DNA from: Rickettsiaceae bacterium | Lineage (GTDB): Bacteria > Pseudomonadota > Alphaproteobacteria > Rickettsiales > Rickettsiaceae | Assembly (NCBI GenBank): GCA_021741085.1 | Contig: JAIOYM010000007.1 | Span: 1-24,374, forward strand | DNA: 24,374 nucleotides | Direction of reading: 5' to 3' | Shown: positions 14,843-22,814 of the stretch, one piece after another | Numbering within the stretch: the stretch's first letter is position 1 | Layout of the letters: every line of letters begins with the position of its first letter | Position numbers and translations under genes: made by a program | Notes under the pieces: model-generated | What the model was told of the DNA's origin: nothing | Seen by the model: the letters and a program-made list of their open reading frames with translations, nothing else | Databases searched by the model: none

Positions 14843-16014
14843 ATATCACGTTGATTTCCATGCGATTGATTTGCTACTGCGGCTTTTGTAGTACTGGTTG
14901 TAGTAGTGGTTTTATGGGCATTAGACCTTATCGAATCCAATCCTGCTCTTTCTGTAGGCGGCAGGTCGCTGACATGTTTTTGCGCCACTAATGGCTGCTT
15001 CTGGGGAGATTTGGGTTGCGCCTGGTTTACAAGCCCTTGCTGTTGTTGAGGGGTGCTAACCTCGGGATTCTTTTTAGCTGGTTTAGGAGGGAAAATTCTA
15101 TCTTTTATAGCTTTGTATCCATTGTAAATTTTTTGATCTATTTTATAACCTACGCCTGCACCAACTGCTACACTAGCCGCCCCTAAAGCTAAACAAACTG
15201 CAGGAGCAACACCAAAAGTTGCGCCCGATAGTGCCACTGCACCAACTACACCTACCGCAGCAATCCCTACTCCAGCTATAGTCCTAATGTAAGAATTATT
15301 TGCTGCCGCTTTAACTATAGGCTTAACAGCATCTATTGTTGCATCTAATGTTTTTTGTGAGTAAGTATCTATTTTATGCAGATTAGTTGTGGTAGCTGCT
15401 ACTGCCAAAGAGGCGGCAGGCATTGCTAATGCTGCTGGAGCTAATGCGGTAGCAAATGTTGCTGAAGCTATAGCTGCGCCAATTACGTGAACTGCGCCTG
15501 GGGTTAAATCTACAATTTTGTTAGCTGGCACGCCAGTGCTTTCAATCCTGTCTATGGCTGGTTGAGTAAACTCACGTACATCAGCATCTCTAGCAGCTCC
15601 ATACATAGTACCTACTAAGACTCCAGCACCTCCAGCAACAACTGCTCCGCTACCCACTAACACCGCTCCACTTGTAACAACTGGTACAACAACCACTGCA
15701 ACTGCAGCGCCCGCAGTTGCATAGGCCGTTGTTTTGGCCCCACCCCAAAGCCAACTTCTCCAAGTAGACAGAGATTTATTTTCATCCGGTTTAGGAATAG
15801 CATCTTGTTGCTTTGGAGTAACTTCAGAATTATCCTTTTGCGAATCAATTTTAGGTGAATTTTCTATTGGGAGTTTATCGTCTTCTAAATGATATTGTTC
15901 GTCCAACTCCTTGGAGTAGCTGGATAATATAACGTCGGCTGTCTTTTGAGCTGCCCACTCAAAAGCCCTTGTAAGCATTCCCGGTTTTGGTTGATCATCA
16001 TCTTGTTTTGCCAT
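14839..16014 (-). CDS. Gly/Ala-rich hydrophobic protein, candidate secreted or membrane-inserting
   Basis: A 391-aa protein of no recognised family. The first 85 residues are hydrophilic and acidic/Pro-rich, without a signal peptide. Three long Gly/Ala/Val blocks follow (about 95-139, 173-209 and 246-290), rich in small residues like glycine-zipper segments (GAVLVGSGAVVAGGAGVLVG). After residue 300 the tail is low complexity: Pro/Lys, QQQQ, then TTTTTSTTKA. Local GC is higher than in neighbouring genes because of the Ala/Gly codons. The architecture (hydrophilic ends around internal hydrophobic blocks) is reminiscent of bacterial proteins that insert in host membranes, but this is inference. 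Alternatives are a phase-separating envelope protein or a toxin. ATTATA at 16031-16036 gives a -10-like box on this strand. Confidence 0.7.
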   Translation of the reverse strand: MAKQDDDQPKPGMLTRAFEWAAQKTADVILSSYSKELDEQYHLEDDKLPIENSPKIDSQKDNSEVTPKQQDAIPKPDENKSLSTWRSWLWGGAKTTAYATAGAAVAVVVVPVVTSGAVLVGSGAVVAGGAGVLVGTMYGAARDADVREFTQPAIDRIESTGVPANKIVDLTPGAVHVIGAAIASATFATALAPAALAMPAASLAVAATTTNLHKIDTYSQKTLDATIDAVKPIVKAAANNSYIRTIAGVGIAAVGVVGAVALSGATFGVAPAVCLALGAASVAVGAGVGYKIDQKIYNGYKAIKDRIFPPKPAKKNPEVSTPQQQQGLVNQAQPKSPQKQPLVAQKHVSDLPPTERAGLDSIRSNAHKTTTTTSTTKAAVANQSHGNQRDI

Positions 16015-16165
16015 ATAAATATGTTTTTGTATTATACAAGTTAAATTGTACCAAGAATTATAAATTTATACAACCGCAGGATATATTTTTTAATAAAATA
16101 CCACTTAAGATTTAAAAATAAAGTTCGTTATTAAGTTAGAAAAGAGGCTAAGGCTTCACTATGAG

Positions 16166-16528
16166 CTAAAGACATTTCTTTGCAGCGAAGGAAAAATCTT
16201 CACTTATTTGGATAAAATCTAGGGATGCAATTTTGTTACTTCGGGCGATAATTATATAAGCTAAATCATTCATATTAGATAGATCTAAGCTAGTAATTTT
16301 CAAAATATGTCTTATGCGTCTTTTGATTTTATTCCGCACAGCTGCACAGCCTATCTTTTTTGTAACCTTAATAGCATATAAAAGATCGGATGGGAATGAA
16401 GTTTGAGTTAATAAACTTTTTTTCAAGAATATAATAACAAAAAATTTGGATACAACCTTTCTAGCGCTTTGTTTGAAAAAATCAAAGTCACGTTGAAGTT
16501 TAAGGCTTGTTAAAGTAACTTTAGGCAG
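16166..16528 (-). CDS. rnpA: Ribonuclease P protein component
   Basis: The protein cofactor of RNase P, needed for tRNA 5' maturation. The basic signature IGCAAVRNKIKRRIRHIL is clear. The shortest frame with a usual start (TTG at 16426) would give only 86 aa and cut away the N-terminal domain. The same frame is open further upstream and reads TSLKLQRDFDFFKQSARKV, a typical RnpA N-terminus. No ATG, GTG or TTG exists in that extension before the stop upstream, so I place the start at the CTG at 16528, which gives 120 aa (the normal size) and has AGAGG four bases before it. It overlaps the last codons of rpmH by 8 bases. A sequencing indel is the alternative explanation. Confidence 0.85.
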   Translation of the reverse strand: MPKVTLTSLKLQRDFDFFKQSARKVVSKFFVIIFLKKSLLTQTSFPSDLLYAIKVTKKIGCAAVRNKIKRRIRHILKITSLDLSNMNDLAYIIIARSNKIASLDFIQISEDFSFAAKKCL

Positions 16529-16655
16529 ACAACCTCTTTCTACCTTTTTCTCTACGTCTGCTTAAAACTATTCTTCCCGCCACTGTGGCCATTCTTGCAC
16601 GGAAGCCGTGGCGCCTTTTTCTAACTAATTTGCTTGGCTGATAAGTTCTTTTCAT
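16521..16655 (-). CDS. rpmH: 50S ribosomal protein L34
   Basis: A 44-aa ribosomal protein that begins MKRTYQPSKLVRKRRHGFRA, continues RMATVAGRIVLSRRREKGRK and ends RLSA; this is the complete and canonical L34. It is read from the ATG at 16655-16653 to TAA at 16523-16521. It belongs to the large subunit. It is the first gene of the rpmH-rnpA pair, with a strong promoter about 40 bases upstream, and its 3' end overlaps the extended rnpA frame. Confidence 0.97.
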   Translation of the reverse strand: MKRTYQPSKLVRKRRHGFRARMATVAGRIVLSRRREKGRKRLSA

Positions 16656-16694
16656 AATCTAACACTGTAGTTCTTGATGTGAATATTTATAAAT

Positions 16695-16721
16695 ATTATA
16701 CCGTAGAAAGCGGGATGTCAA
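16695..16721 (-). promoter_or_regulatory. Sigma70-type promoter for rpmH-rnpA
   Basis: On the minus strand TTGACA (16721-16716) and TATAAT (16700-16695) both match the consensus perfectly, with a 15-base spacer; an overlapping TAATAT gives a 17-base spacer. This agrees with the high expression expected for a ribosomal protein gene. Confidence 0.7.
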
Positions 16722-16839
16722 TGATAAAAGCATTTTGTTGCTCTATCTAGATTTATTTAGACAATTTGCACTTAAATACAAAGCAATCAATACCAAAACA
16801 ACTTTATTTGTAATAATTATTGCTGCACTCTATACGTTA

Positions 16840-17508
16840 TTAAAAATCTAATAAGCTATATTGATGACTGGCTTTTATGCCTTTTATATTATCATTTAAT
16901 ATTGGTCTAAATGAAGGCTTAGATTTAACTATTAAATACCATTCTTTTAACGCTGGATATTGGTCCCAAAAAATCTCGTTAAAATAATCTAAAACCGAAA
17001 TATGCGCTGCAGCTGCTATGTCCGCGAAAGTAAATCTATCTATAGCAAAAAAACCACGTTGCTCTATTAAATAGCTAAGGTATCTTAATTGATATTTTAA
17101 ATTAATCTTAGCCGCTCTTAAAATAGCAGTTCTGGGAGATTCATTTGTTGTAATTGGCCTAATCAATTTTTCTTCCAGTACATAATTGCTGACTTCCTTA
17201 TAAAACTTATTGTTAAACCAGGCTAACATTCTGCGCATTTCAGATTTAGCTTCAATTGTTTCTGGCATTAAATCGACGGCGGAATATTTCTCTGCAAAAT
17301 ATTCTATTAATGGATAGATTCCACAAATAACTTGGCCATTTTCTTCAACTAAAATAGGAACTTCACCGGAAGGATTTAGTTTTAGTAAATTTTCGTTTCT
17401 AAGCCAATAGTCCTCAGTCACATATTCACAATCTAATTTCAATTCCGATAATATAAACCTAGCTTGACGCGAAAGTGGACAAGATGGGTGGTGATGTAAT
17501 GTTCTCAT
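16840..17508 (-). CDS. Glutathione S-transferase family protein
   Basis: A 222-aa protein with a thioredoxin-like N-terminal domain and an all-helical C-terminal domain. It starts MRTLHHHPSCPLSRQARFIL, with a CPLS motif at residues 10-13 in the place of the GST active-site region; NPSGEVPILVEENGQVI (45-61) supplies the cis-Pro (VP) of the glutathione site. The C-terminal domain has DRFTFADIAAAAHISVLDYF, the N-capping box of GSTs. This version is conserved in Rickettsiales; its substrate is unknown. It stands alone between rpmH and the ompH-gltA genes. Confidence 0.85.
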   Translation of the reverse strand: MRTLHHHPSCPLSRQARFILSELKLDCEYVTEDYWLRNENLLKLNPSGEVPILVEENGQVICGIYPLIEYFAEKYSAVDLMPETIEAKSEMRRMLAWFNNKFYKEVSNYVLEEKLIRPITTNESPRTAILRAAKINLKYQLRYLSYLIEQRGFFAIDRFTFADIAAAAHISVLDYFNEIFWDQYPALKEWYLIVKSKPSFRPILNDNIKGIKASHQYSLLDF

Positions 17509-17866
17509 GGGTTTTTAAAGAATTTTTCAAGATGATTTATTAAAATTTGGTTGCATTTGTAGATCTATTTCTCCACAAGATTAGCCGATCAAGTTTTTGC
17601 TAAAAGCAACCAAATAACTAAATAGCAATAAGCTAACTAAATAAAGTCTTGAGGCTAAAATTGCTGTTACCCTAAATGAGTAAAATACAATTATATAAGG
17701 TTATATCATTCCTATATTAACGAATAGTGCTAAGCTTTTCAACGGTTATTACGGTAAAACTTTTAAAACAAAATATATTTGTACTATATACAAGTTTTGT
17801 TTTATACCCACCTTAAAAGCTTTTGAGGAAATTTTATAGATAAGCTAATTATGTAGTAGTAACCGA
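17509..17866. other. Intergenic region between the GST gene and ompH
   Basis: A 358-base AT-rich spacer between two minus-strand genes. It contains the hairpin at 17764-17804, a near-palindrome CCTTAAAAGCTTTTGAGG at 17811-17828 and no ORF or RNA gene that I recognise. The promoter of the GST gene should lie here, but no convincing pair of boxes was seen. Confidence 0.5.
17764..17804 (-). terminator. Possible terminator after ompH
   Basis: TAAAACAAAA (17764-17773) and TTTTGTTTTA (17795-17804) form a perfect 10-bp outer stem, and TTTGTA/TACAAG inside adds six more pairs. It lies 60-100 bases after the ompH stop. The T-rich arm could serve termination on either strand. The stem is AT-rich, so strength is doubtful. 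Confidence 0.4.
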
Positions 17867-18427
17867 TTATTCCAAGGGCAAATTTTGCAACATAGTATTC
17901 AATCGGTTTAACACCTCATCAGTCATATCCAAATCTGGAGAATAATAGAGAGAATGATTGGCTGGCATAACAAAATCAATATTTTTTTCCTCAGCTAATT
18001 CCTTAATTATATTATCAATCTTAGCATTTACAAGTTCTTTAGCATTTCTCAATGATTTATCCAAACTAGCTTTACGTTGTTGTTTTTCTTGCTGTAATCT
18101 TATTGCCATTTCATTTAAGGCTAACACTTCTTTCTGGAATAATGCTGCATCAATTTTCCCTTTTTTTGCTATTAAGTCTTGCTCTAGTTTTTTAAAATCT
18201 TTTTCTTTGTCGATCATGGCATACTGAGTTTTGCGCCTCATATCACCTATCTGTGATTCTATGTCTTTTACTACCAAAGCTTTACTAAATACTTTATCGA
18301 TACTTACAACGATAATATTTCTGCAGTGTTTTTGTTCTTTGACAACTTCAGAATCTGCCGATACGCCAAAGCAAGAATGAGATACAAAGCTAAGAAACAA
18401 AAAAACAGCTTTAGTGTAAAAGTTCAT
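17867..18427 (-). CDS. OmpH/Skp-family periplasmic chaperone
   Basis: A 186-aa exported protein. A signal peptide (MNFYTKAVFLFLSFVSHSCF) precedes the OmpH core: a beta strand IIVVSIDKVFSKA near residue 38, a long charged coiled coil at about 60-150 (DKEKDFKKLEQDLIAKKGKI, later QQEKQQRKASLDKSLRNAKE), and the closing strand NIDFVMPANHSLYYSPDLDMTD typical of OmpH. Skp trimers hold outer-membrane proteins in the periplasm for the BAM complex. It usually follows bamA, but here it follows gltA by 23 bases and is probably cotranscribed with it. Confidence 0.85.
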   Translation of the reverse strand: MNFYTKAVFLFLSFVSHSCFGVSADSEVVKEQKHCRNIIVVSIDKVFSKALVVKDIESQIGDMRRKTQYAMIDKEKDFKKLEQDLIAKKGKIDAALFQKEVLALNEMAIRLQQEKQQRKASLDKSLRNAKELVNAKIDNIIKELAEEKNIDFVMPANHSLYYSPDLDMTDEVLNRLNTMLQNLPLE

Positions 18428-18450
18428 GATTAGTTAAAGTATTAATATTA

Positions 18451-19725
18451 TTAGGAATTTCTTTCAACAGAGCCAGTATATAGTTGCCTTGGTCTAGATA
18501 TTTTATGTTCTGGGTCTTCCACTGACTCTTTCCACTGTGCTATCCAACCTGCAACCCTTGCCATAGCAAACATAACTGTAAACATATTGACCGGTATACC
18601 TATAGCTTGATAGATAATTCCAGAATAGAAATCTACATTTGGATATAATTTTCTGGAAATGAAATATTCATCACTCAGAGCTATGCGCTCGAGCTCAAAA
18701 GCGATATTTAATAGAGGATCATTCTCTTTATCTAACTCTTTCAGTATTTCTTTACAAGAATCTCTCAAAACCGCGGCTCTTGGATCATAATTTTTATAGA
18801 CTCTATGCCCAAAGCCCATTAACTTGAAGTTATCATTTTTGTCTTTTGCTCTTGCAACATATATAGGTATACGATCAACGCTACCTATTTCTTTTAACAT
18901 ATTCAAAACAGCTTCATTAGCGCCACCATGAGCAGGGCCCCAAAGTGAAGCGATGCCAGCGGAAACGCAGGCAAAAGGGTCTGCGCCTGTAGAACCAACT
19001 ATACGTACGGTTGAAGTAGAAGCATTTTGTTCATGGTCTGCATGCAGAATTAGCAACTTATTTAGCACTTTACTTACCACAGGGTTCACTATATATTCTT
19101 CACAAGGTGTAGCAAACATCATGTGTAGAAAATTATCAGTAAAATTATATTTATTATTTGGGTAGATAAATGGCTGCCCTATACTATATTTATAAGTCAT
19201 AGCAACAATTGTTGGAATTTTAGCTATCAATCTTACAGCAGCAAGTTTATGTTCATTAGGGTCATTAATGTCTGCATAATCGTGGTAAAACGCAGACAGG
19301 CAGCTCACTCCTCCAAGCATTATAGCCATAGGGTGTGCAGAATGACGAAATGCTCTAAATAAGTTAGTCAATTGCTCGTTAACAAGAGAGTGATGTCTAA
19401 TTTCATTTGCGAAGATATTAAATTGTTTCGGCTCTGGTAAATTATCATGCAATAAAAGATACGCTACCTCTAGGAAATCACAATTATTTGCAAGTTCCAC
19501 TATATCATATCCTCTATGTCTTAATACACCAGCATCACCATCAATATAAGTAATACTAGACTTACATGCTGCAGTCGACATAAAACCAGGATCGTATGTG
19601 AAATACCCTGTATTTTTATATAAATTGGAGACATCTATTACGTTGGGGCCTATTGTAGCATCATAAATTGGTAGTTTGTAAATTTTATCTTCAATTTTTA
19701 ACTCTGCAAATTTTGAATCTGTCAT
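18451..19725 (-). CDS. gltA: Citrate synthase
   Basis: Condenses oxaloacetate and acetyl-CoA at the start of the TCA cycle, a central energy pathway in rickettsiae that lack glycolysis. The 424-aa protein has the N-terminal YDPGFMSTAACKSSITYIDG of the hexameric Gram-negative type I enzyme, HADHEQNAST (228-237), the catalytic GPAHGG (His266), MGFGHRVYKNYDPRA (303-317) and the catalytic aspartate in YPNVDFYSG (Asp365). Similarity to rickettsial GltA is evident along the full length, so this gene is the best phylogenetic marker in the window. AGGGAG five bases before the ATG is a good ribosome site. ompH follows. Confidence 0.98.
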   Translation of the reverse strand: MTDSKFAELKIEDKIYKLPIYDATIGPNVIDVSNLYKNTGYFTYDPGFMSTAACKSSITYIDGDAGVLRHRGYDIVELANNCDFLEVAYLLLHDNLPEPKQFNIFANEIRHHSLVNEQLTNLFRAFRHSAHPMAIMLGGVSCLSAFYHDYADINDPNEHKLAAVRLIAKIPTIVAMTYKYSIGQPFIYPNNKYNFTDNFLHMMFATPCEEYIVNPVVSKVLNKLLILHADHEQNASTSTVRIVGSTGADPFACVSAGIASLWGPAHGGANEAVLNMLKEIGSVDRIPIYVARAKDKNDNFKLMGFGHRVYKNYDPRAAVLRDSCKEILKELDKENDPLLNIAFELERIALSDEYFISRKLYPNVDFYSGIIYQAIGIPVNMFTVMFAMARVAGWIAQWKESVEDPEHKISRPRQLYTGSVERNS

Positions 19726-20190
19726 ACGAACTCCCTAAATTATGTATACTGCCTCATACTAAGATGATAGCAAGTTTTTTGATTATATTTCAACTAATTA
19801 CTATCAAATTTTGAGATATATTTATTAGCTTATACACTCACACTTGTTTTATAGTTCAAGGTCCTTTTGGTATATGAGGCCCGTTGAAAGACAAGGAAGC
19901 AAAATCTCTTAGCGCATGGGGCAATAATATTTCGCCCTCGTGAAGGCCACGATAATAGATTACTCAGGCAAGCCTGGGTACGTGGCAATCCAGCATAAAC
20001 AACTCTTCTATTATTTTTTACTGGTTAAATTATCATAGACTTCTTACATAAGCTCAATTTTTTATGTAACAGTTTTACCGCACTTTAATATATTAATTTG
20101 TTTATTCTAAAGATTTATTATCATTTTGTTATCATCTTAAGTAAATTATGAGTATGTAATATGTAACATTTAATATATAAGGAGCATGCA
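19726..20190. other. Intergenic region between gltA and the 511-aa gene
   Basis: A 465-base divergent spacer. Nearest gltA is AT-rich sequence that must contain its promoter, though no consensus pair with good spacing is visible. The middle (19895-20011) is a degenerate B-type repeat. The last 170 bases are AT-rich and end in the ribosome site AAGGAG (20179-20184) of the 511-aa gene. Confidence 0.5.
19895..20011 (-). repeat. Degenerate solitary B repeat with loop insert
   Basis: Read on the minus strand it matches the B unit at 3890-4040: AACTCTTC linker segment, CTGGATTGCCACGT, then a loop resembling the second insert variant (AGTAATCTATTATCGTGGCC, then GGGCGAAATATTATTGC), then CGCTAAGAGATTTTGCTTCC. 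The right arm with GCAAT is lost, so the hairpin is no longer intact. It points to an older insertion than the arrays. Confidence 0.7.
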
Positions 20191-21726
20191 ATGAAAAATA
20201 ACGATGATAAAGATGTGATATTACCAGTGCCTAAAATTCAAGATAAAGAGCCTCAAGAGAAAGAAAAGATAATAGAAAATCTGGCAGCAAAATCTTTTGC
20301 TCAAGAGATAGAGAATGATAAACTAAAATCTGCGGTATATATAAATAGAGCAAAGGAAGCAGCTAAAGAACTCAGAGAAGGTGATCCAATTCTTAAACAG
20401 GAAGAAGCTGCTATTGGCGTGTATAAGAGAGCGTTGATAGCGATTGGTGCTGGTGGACTAGACATTCATAGCAAAGATGGCACAAAGTCAGCAGCAAATA
20501 ATAATTTACCAGTATCCTCTTATTTAAGTCATGGTGCTCGAGTAATGATTGAAATTCCTGCTAACAGCGGCGACTCTTTTGCTAATTGGTTAACGTCTGG
20601 GAATCCACGCGAAAATGGAATGTCAAGGAATCAGAGTCAGCAAGGAGCAATTGATAAAGATAAAAAAATAGTATACAACAGATCAGCTGCTACTCATGAT
20701 GTCAGTATTACTAAAGGAAAAGATGGCCAATATGCTTTAAAAGAGAAAAAAGGACTTGGTATAGGCGTAAAAGATTTTCTTTCTAATAAAATTTTAAATA
20801 CAAAAACCAACCATTTTGGAGTAGATCTTGCTCTGAACGCAGAATATAATGGAAAAGATTCTGAAGGAAAACTAGTAGCTAAGCCAGACGGAGACCATGG
20901 TCATTTGTATATCCATTATATAAAACCAACACAAGATAAACCAGGTAGTATGTTAATTGGTATCGAGGGTGGTTCTCCGGCTTCAAGCAAGCATTCTAAA
21001 ACCGGAGCCTCTGATTCTATAAGCGCTGTTGATAGCTCTAAATTTGATGATTTAGCTGTTAAAAAGCAAATTGCTACCGAAGAAGAGTACAAAGATACTA
21101 TAGTACCAAAGAAATATGGCGGAATGATAGTTAAATTAGACCAGGATAAGTTGAAAGATATAGTACAAATGAAGGATACAGAAATGAATCATGAGCTTGC
21201 TTATGTTACGCCTGCCAAAACTCCAGAAGAGTTTAAGAATAATTTAAAAAATAAAAAATACCACGAAACCCCAGTATTCCAAAAATCCAAAGATTCAGAG
21301 TTGTCTATACCAAAACCTTCAAAACCCTCAATTTTGAAAAAAATAGCTCATTGGGCGGTTAGGATTGTAACTGTTAACATGATAAAACCATTCAATAAAG
21401 AATTAAAGGCCTATAAAGAAGAATTAAAGGCCTATGAGGCCTATGAAGCTCAAAACAATGTTCGGAAAACCGATGATGATAGGAAGAAGCAGAATAAAAA
21501 GGCTCAATCAGCAGAAAAAACAGTAGTATTTAGCAATACTCAAACTTTAGATCAGTTGCCAACTAAATCACAGACTAAAGAGTTAACGAACAAGCTAGTA
21601 GAATCTATTGTTGAAAAAGCTAAGGCAGCGGAGAGTTCTGGCGTCAATAATTCTTCACCTGTGTTTATGTCGAAAGAAATGATGGACACAATAAAACAAG
21701 GACAAGGTAATGCAAAAGGGGCCTAA
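20191..21726 (+). CDS. Hypothetical 511-aa hydrophilic protein, candidate effector
   Basis: A 511-aa protein of no family I recognise, started at ATG 20191 with AAGGAG six bases upstream, a clear translation signal. It is Lys/Glu/Asp-rich, with no signal peptide and no strong membrane segment. A globular core may cover about residues 70-340, including SSYLSHGARVMIEIPANSGD, DHGHLYIHYIKP with clustered histidines, and MLIGIEGGSPASSKHSKTGA. After residue 385 it becomes helical with a short repeat (KELKAYKEELKAYEAYEA) and ends in a disordered Ser/Lys/Gln-rich tail. Its setting between repeats, its size and its composition fit a type IV-secreted effector of an intracellular bacterium, but this is inference only. 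Confidence 0.75.
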   Translation: MKNNDDKDVILPVPKIQDKEPQEKEKIIENLAAKSFAQEIENDKLKSAVYINRAKEAAKELREGDPILKQEEAAIGVYKRALIAIGAGGLDIHSKDGTKSAANNNLPVSSYLSHGARVMIEIPANSGDSFANWLTSGNPRENGMSRNQSQQGAIDKDKKIVYNRSAATHDVSITKGKDGQYALKEKKGLGIGVKDFLSNKILNTKTNHFGVDLALNAEYNGKDSEGKLVAKPDGDHGHLYIHYIKPTQDKPGSMLIGIEGGSPASSKHSKTGASDSISAVDSSKFDDLAVKKQIATEEEYKDTIVPKKYGGMIVKLDQDKLKDIVQMKDTEMNHELAYVTPAKTPEEFKNNLKNKKYHETPVFQKSKDSELSIPKPSKPSILKKIAHWAVRIVTVNMIKPFNKELKAYKEELKAYEAYEAQNNVRKTDDDRKKQNKKAQSAEKTVVFSNTQTLDQLPTKSQTKELTNKLVESIVEKAKAAESSGVNNSSPVFMSKEMMDTIKQGQGNAKGA

Positions 21727-21859
21727 TTATAAATTTTTTTACAAAAACTATTGTACAAGATAGAATATATAGATGTAGTAAATTTTAGGTGATGTTAATT
21801 TAATAGCATAATTATACCTAAGTAGTAGAGCCTTGTGAAAAGTAGAATTCTAGCAGCAA

Positions 21860-22740
21860 AATCTCCTAGCGGTAATGTGGTAGAGTCATTGCGCTCTTTG
21901 CCCTGGCAAAGGGCTCCCACTACAATAATAGTTAACTCAGGGTAAACCATAATAATAGAATACTCAATGAGCCTGCTCTTTTAAGAGCGTGGCAATCCAG
22001 GATAAACGACTCTTCAAATACATATTAAAAAAGAAAGAAGTTAATAACTGGATCACCACGCTAGTGCTTGTAGGCACTAGCTCGTGATGACGCAGATCTA
22101 TGACCGTTAGGCATTACGGCAATTCTAATATAAAGAGCAGTAACATCCTCTAGCGGTAACGCGCAAGCGTCATTGCGAGCCTGCAAAGCGTGGCAATCCA
22201 GGATAAATGACTCTATATACATATTTAAAAAAAGAAAGGTTAGATAACTGGATCACCACGCTAGTTCGCTAGTTCGCAAGCTCACGGCTCGTGATGACGC
22301 AATTCTATGACCAACAGGCATTCCAGCCCCTTTTAATATAGCAGCAAAATCCTCTAGCGGTAACGCGCAAGTGTCATTGCGAGCTTGCAAAGCGTGGCAA
22401 TCCAGGATAACCGACTCTTCTATACAATTTTAAAAAGAAGTTAGATAACTGGATCACCACGCTAGTTCGCAAAGCTCACGCTCGTGATGACGCAATTCTA
22501 TGACCAACAGGCATTTTAGCCGCGTTTAATTTAGAAGAAGTCAATAACTGGATCACCACGCTAGTGCTTGTAGGCACTCCCAAGCAGCCGAACTAACATA
22601 TTATCAAACCAATGCTAGAGCAAAACATTATTTTCGCACACTGCCCTTTGCCAAGGCAAAGAGCGTGATGACACACTCCTACGACCAACAGGCATTCCAG
22701 CCCCTTTTAATATAGAAGCAACATCCCCTAGCGGTAACGC
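21860..22740 (-). repeat. Right hairpin-repeat array, inverted relative to the left one
   Basis: About 0.9 kb with the same A and B units as the left array on the opposite strand. B hairpins lie at 21888-21996 (with insert), 22172-22197 and 22376-22401; A hairpins at 22052-22088, 22252-22295, 22453-22488 and 22552-22669 (with insert). The linkers are the reverse complements of those on the left (TAGCGGTAACGCGCAA, GTTAATAACTGG, GACCAACAGGCATTCCAGCC). One A loop has a 9-base duplication (CTAGTTCGCTAGTTCGC). No gene is present in 21727-22814. Confidence 0.9.
21885..22006 (-). repeat. Right copy of the perfect 122-bp inverted repeat
   Basis: Exact reverse complement, by eye, of 4171-4292. It starts on the plus strand with GTCATTGCGCTCTTTGCC and ends AATCCAGGATAAA. 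The two copies face each other across about 17.6 kb of genes. Confidence 0.85.
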
Positions 22741-22755
22741 GCAAGAGTTTCTCGC

Positions 22756-22804
22756 AAAAAAAGAATTGCCTCATCTCTAAGGTATTAAGAGACAAAAAAT
22801 TCTT
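22756..22804 (-). terminator. Rho-independent-like terminator after lepB
   Basis: Reading the minus strand from 22804, AAGAATT pairs with AATTCTT (22767-22761), with an inner TCTCT/AGAGA stem, and a run of T follows immediately (22760-22756 are A on the plus strand). It begins 11 bases after the lepB stop and marks the boundary with the repeat array. Confidence 0.5.
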
Positions 22805-22814
22805 AAAATGACAA

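Noticed and set aside
16166..16426. rnpA as an 86-aa protein from the TTG at 16426
   Set aside because: It would lose the conserved N-terminal domain, which is clearly encoded upstream in the same frame.
2913..22740. The two arrays as ends of one large composite transposon
   Set aside because: The DNA between them is mostly core housekeeping genes, and there is no transposase or target-site duplication; inversion by recombination is a simpler reading.
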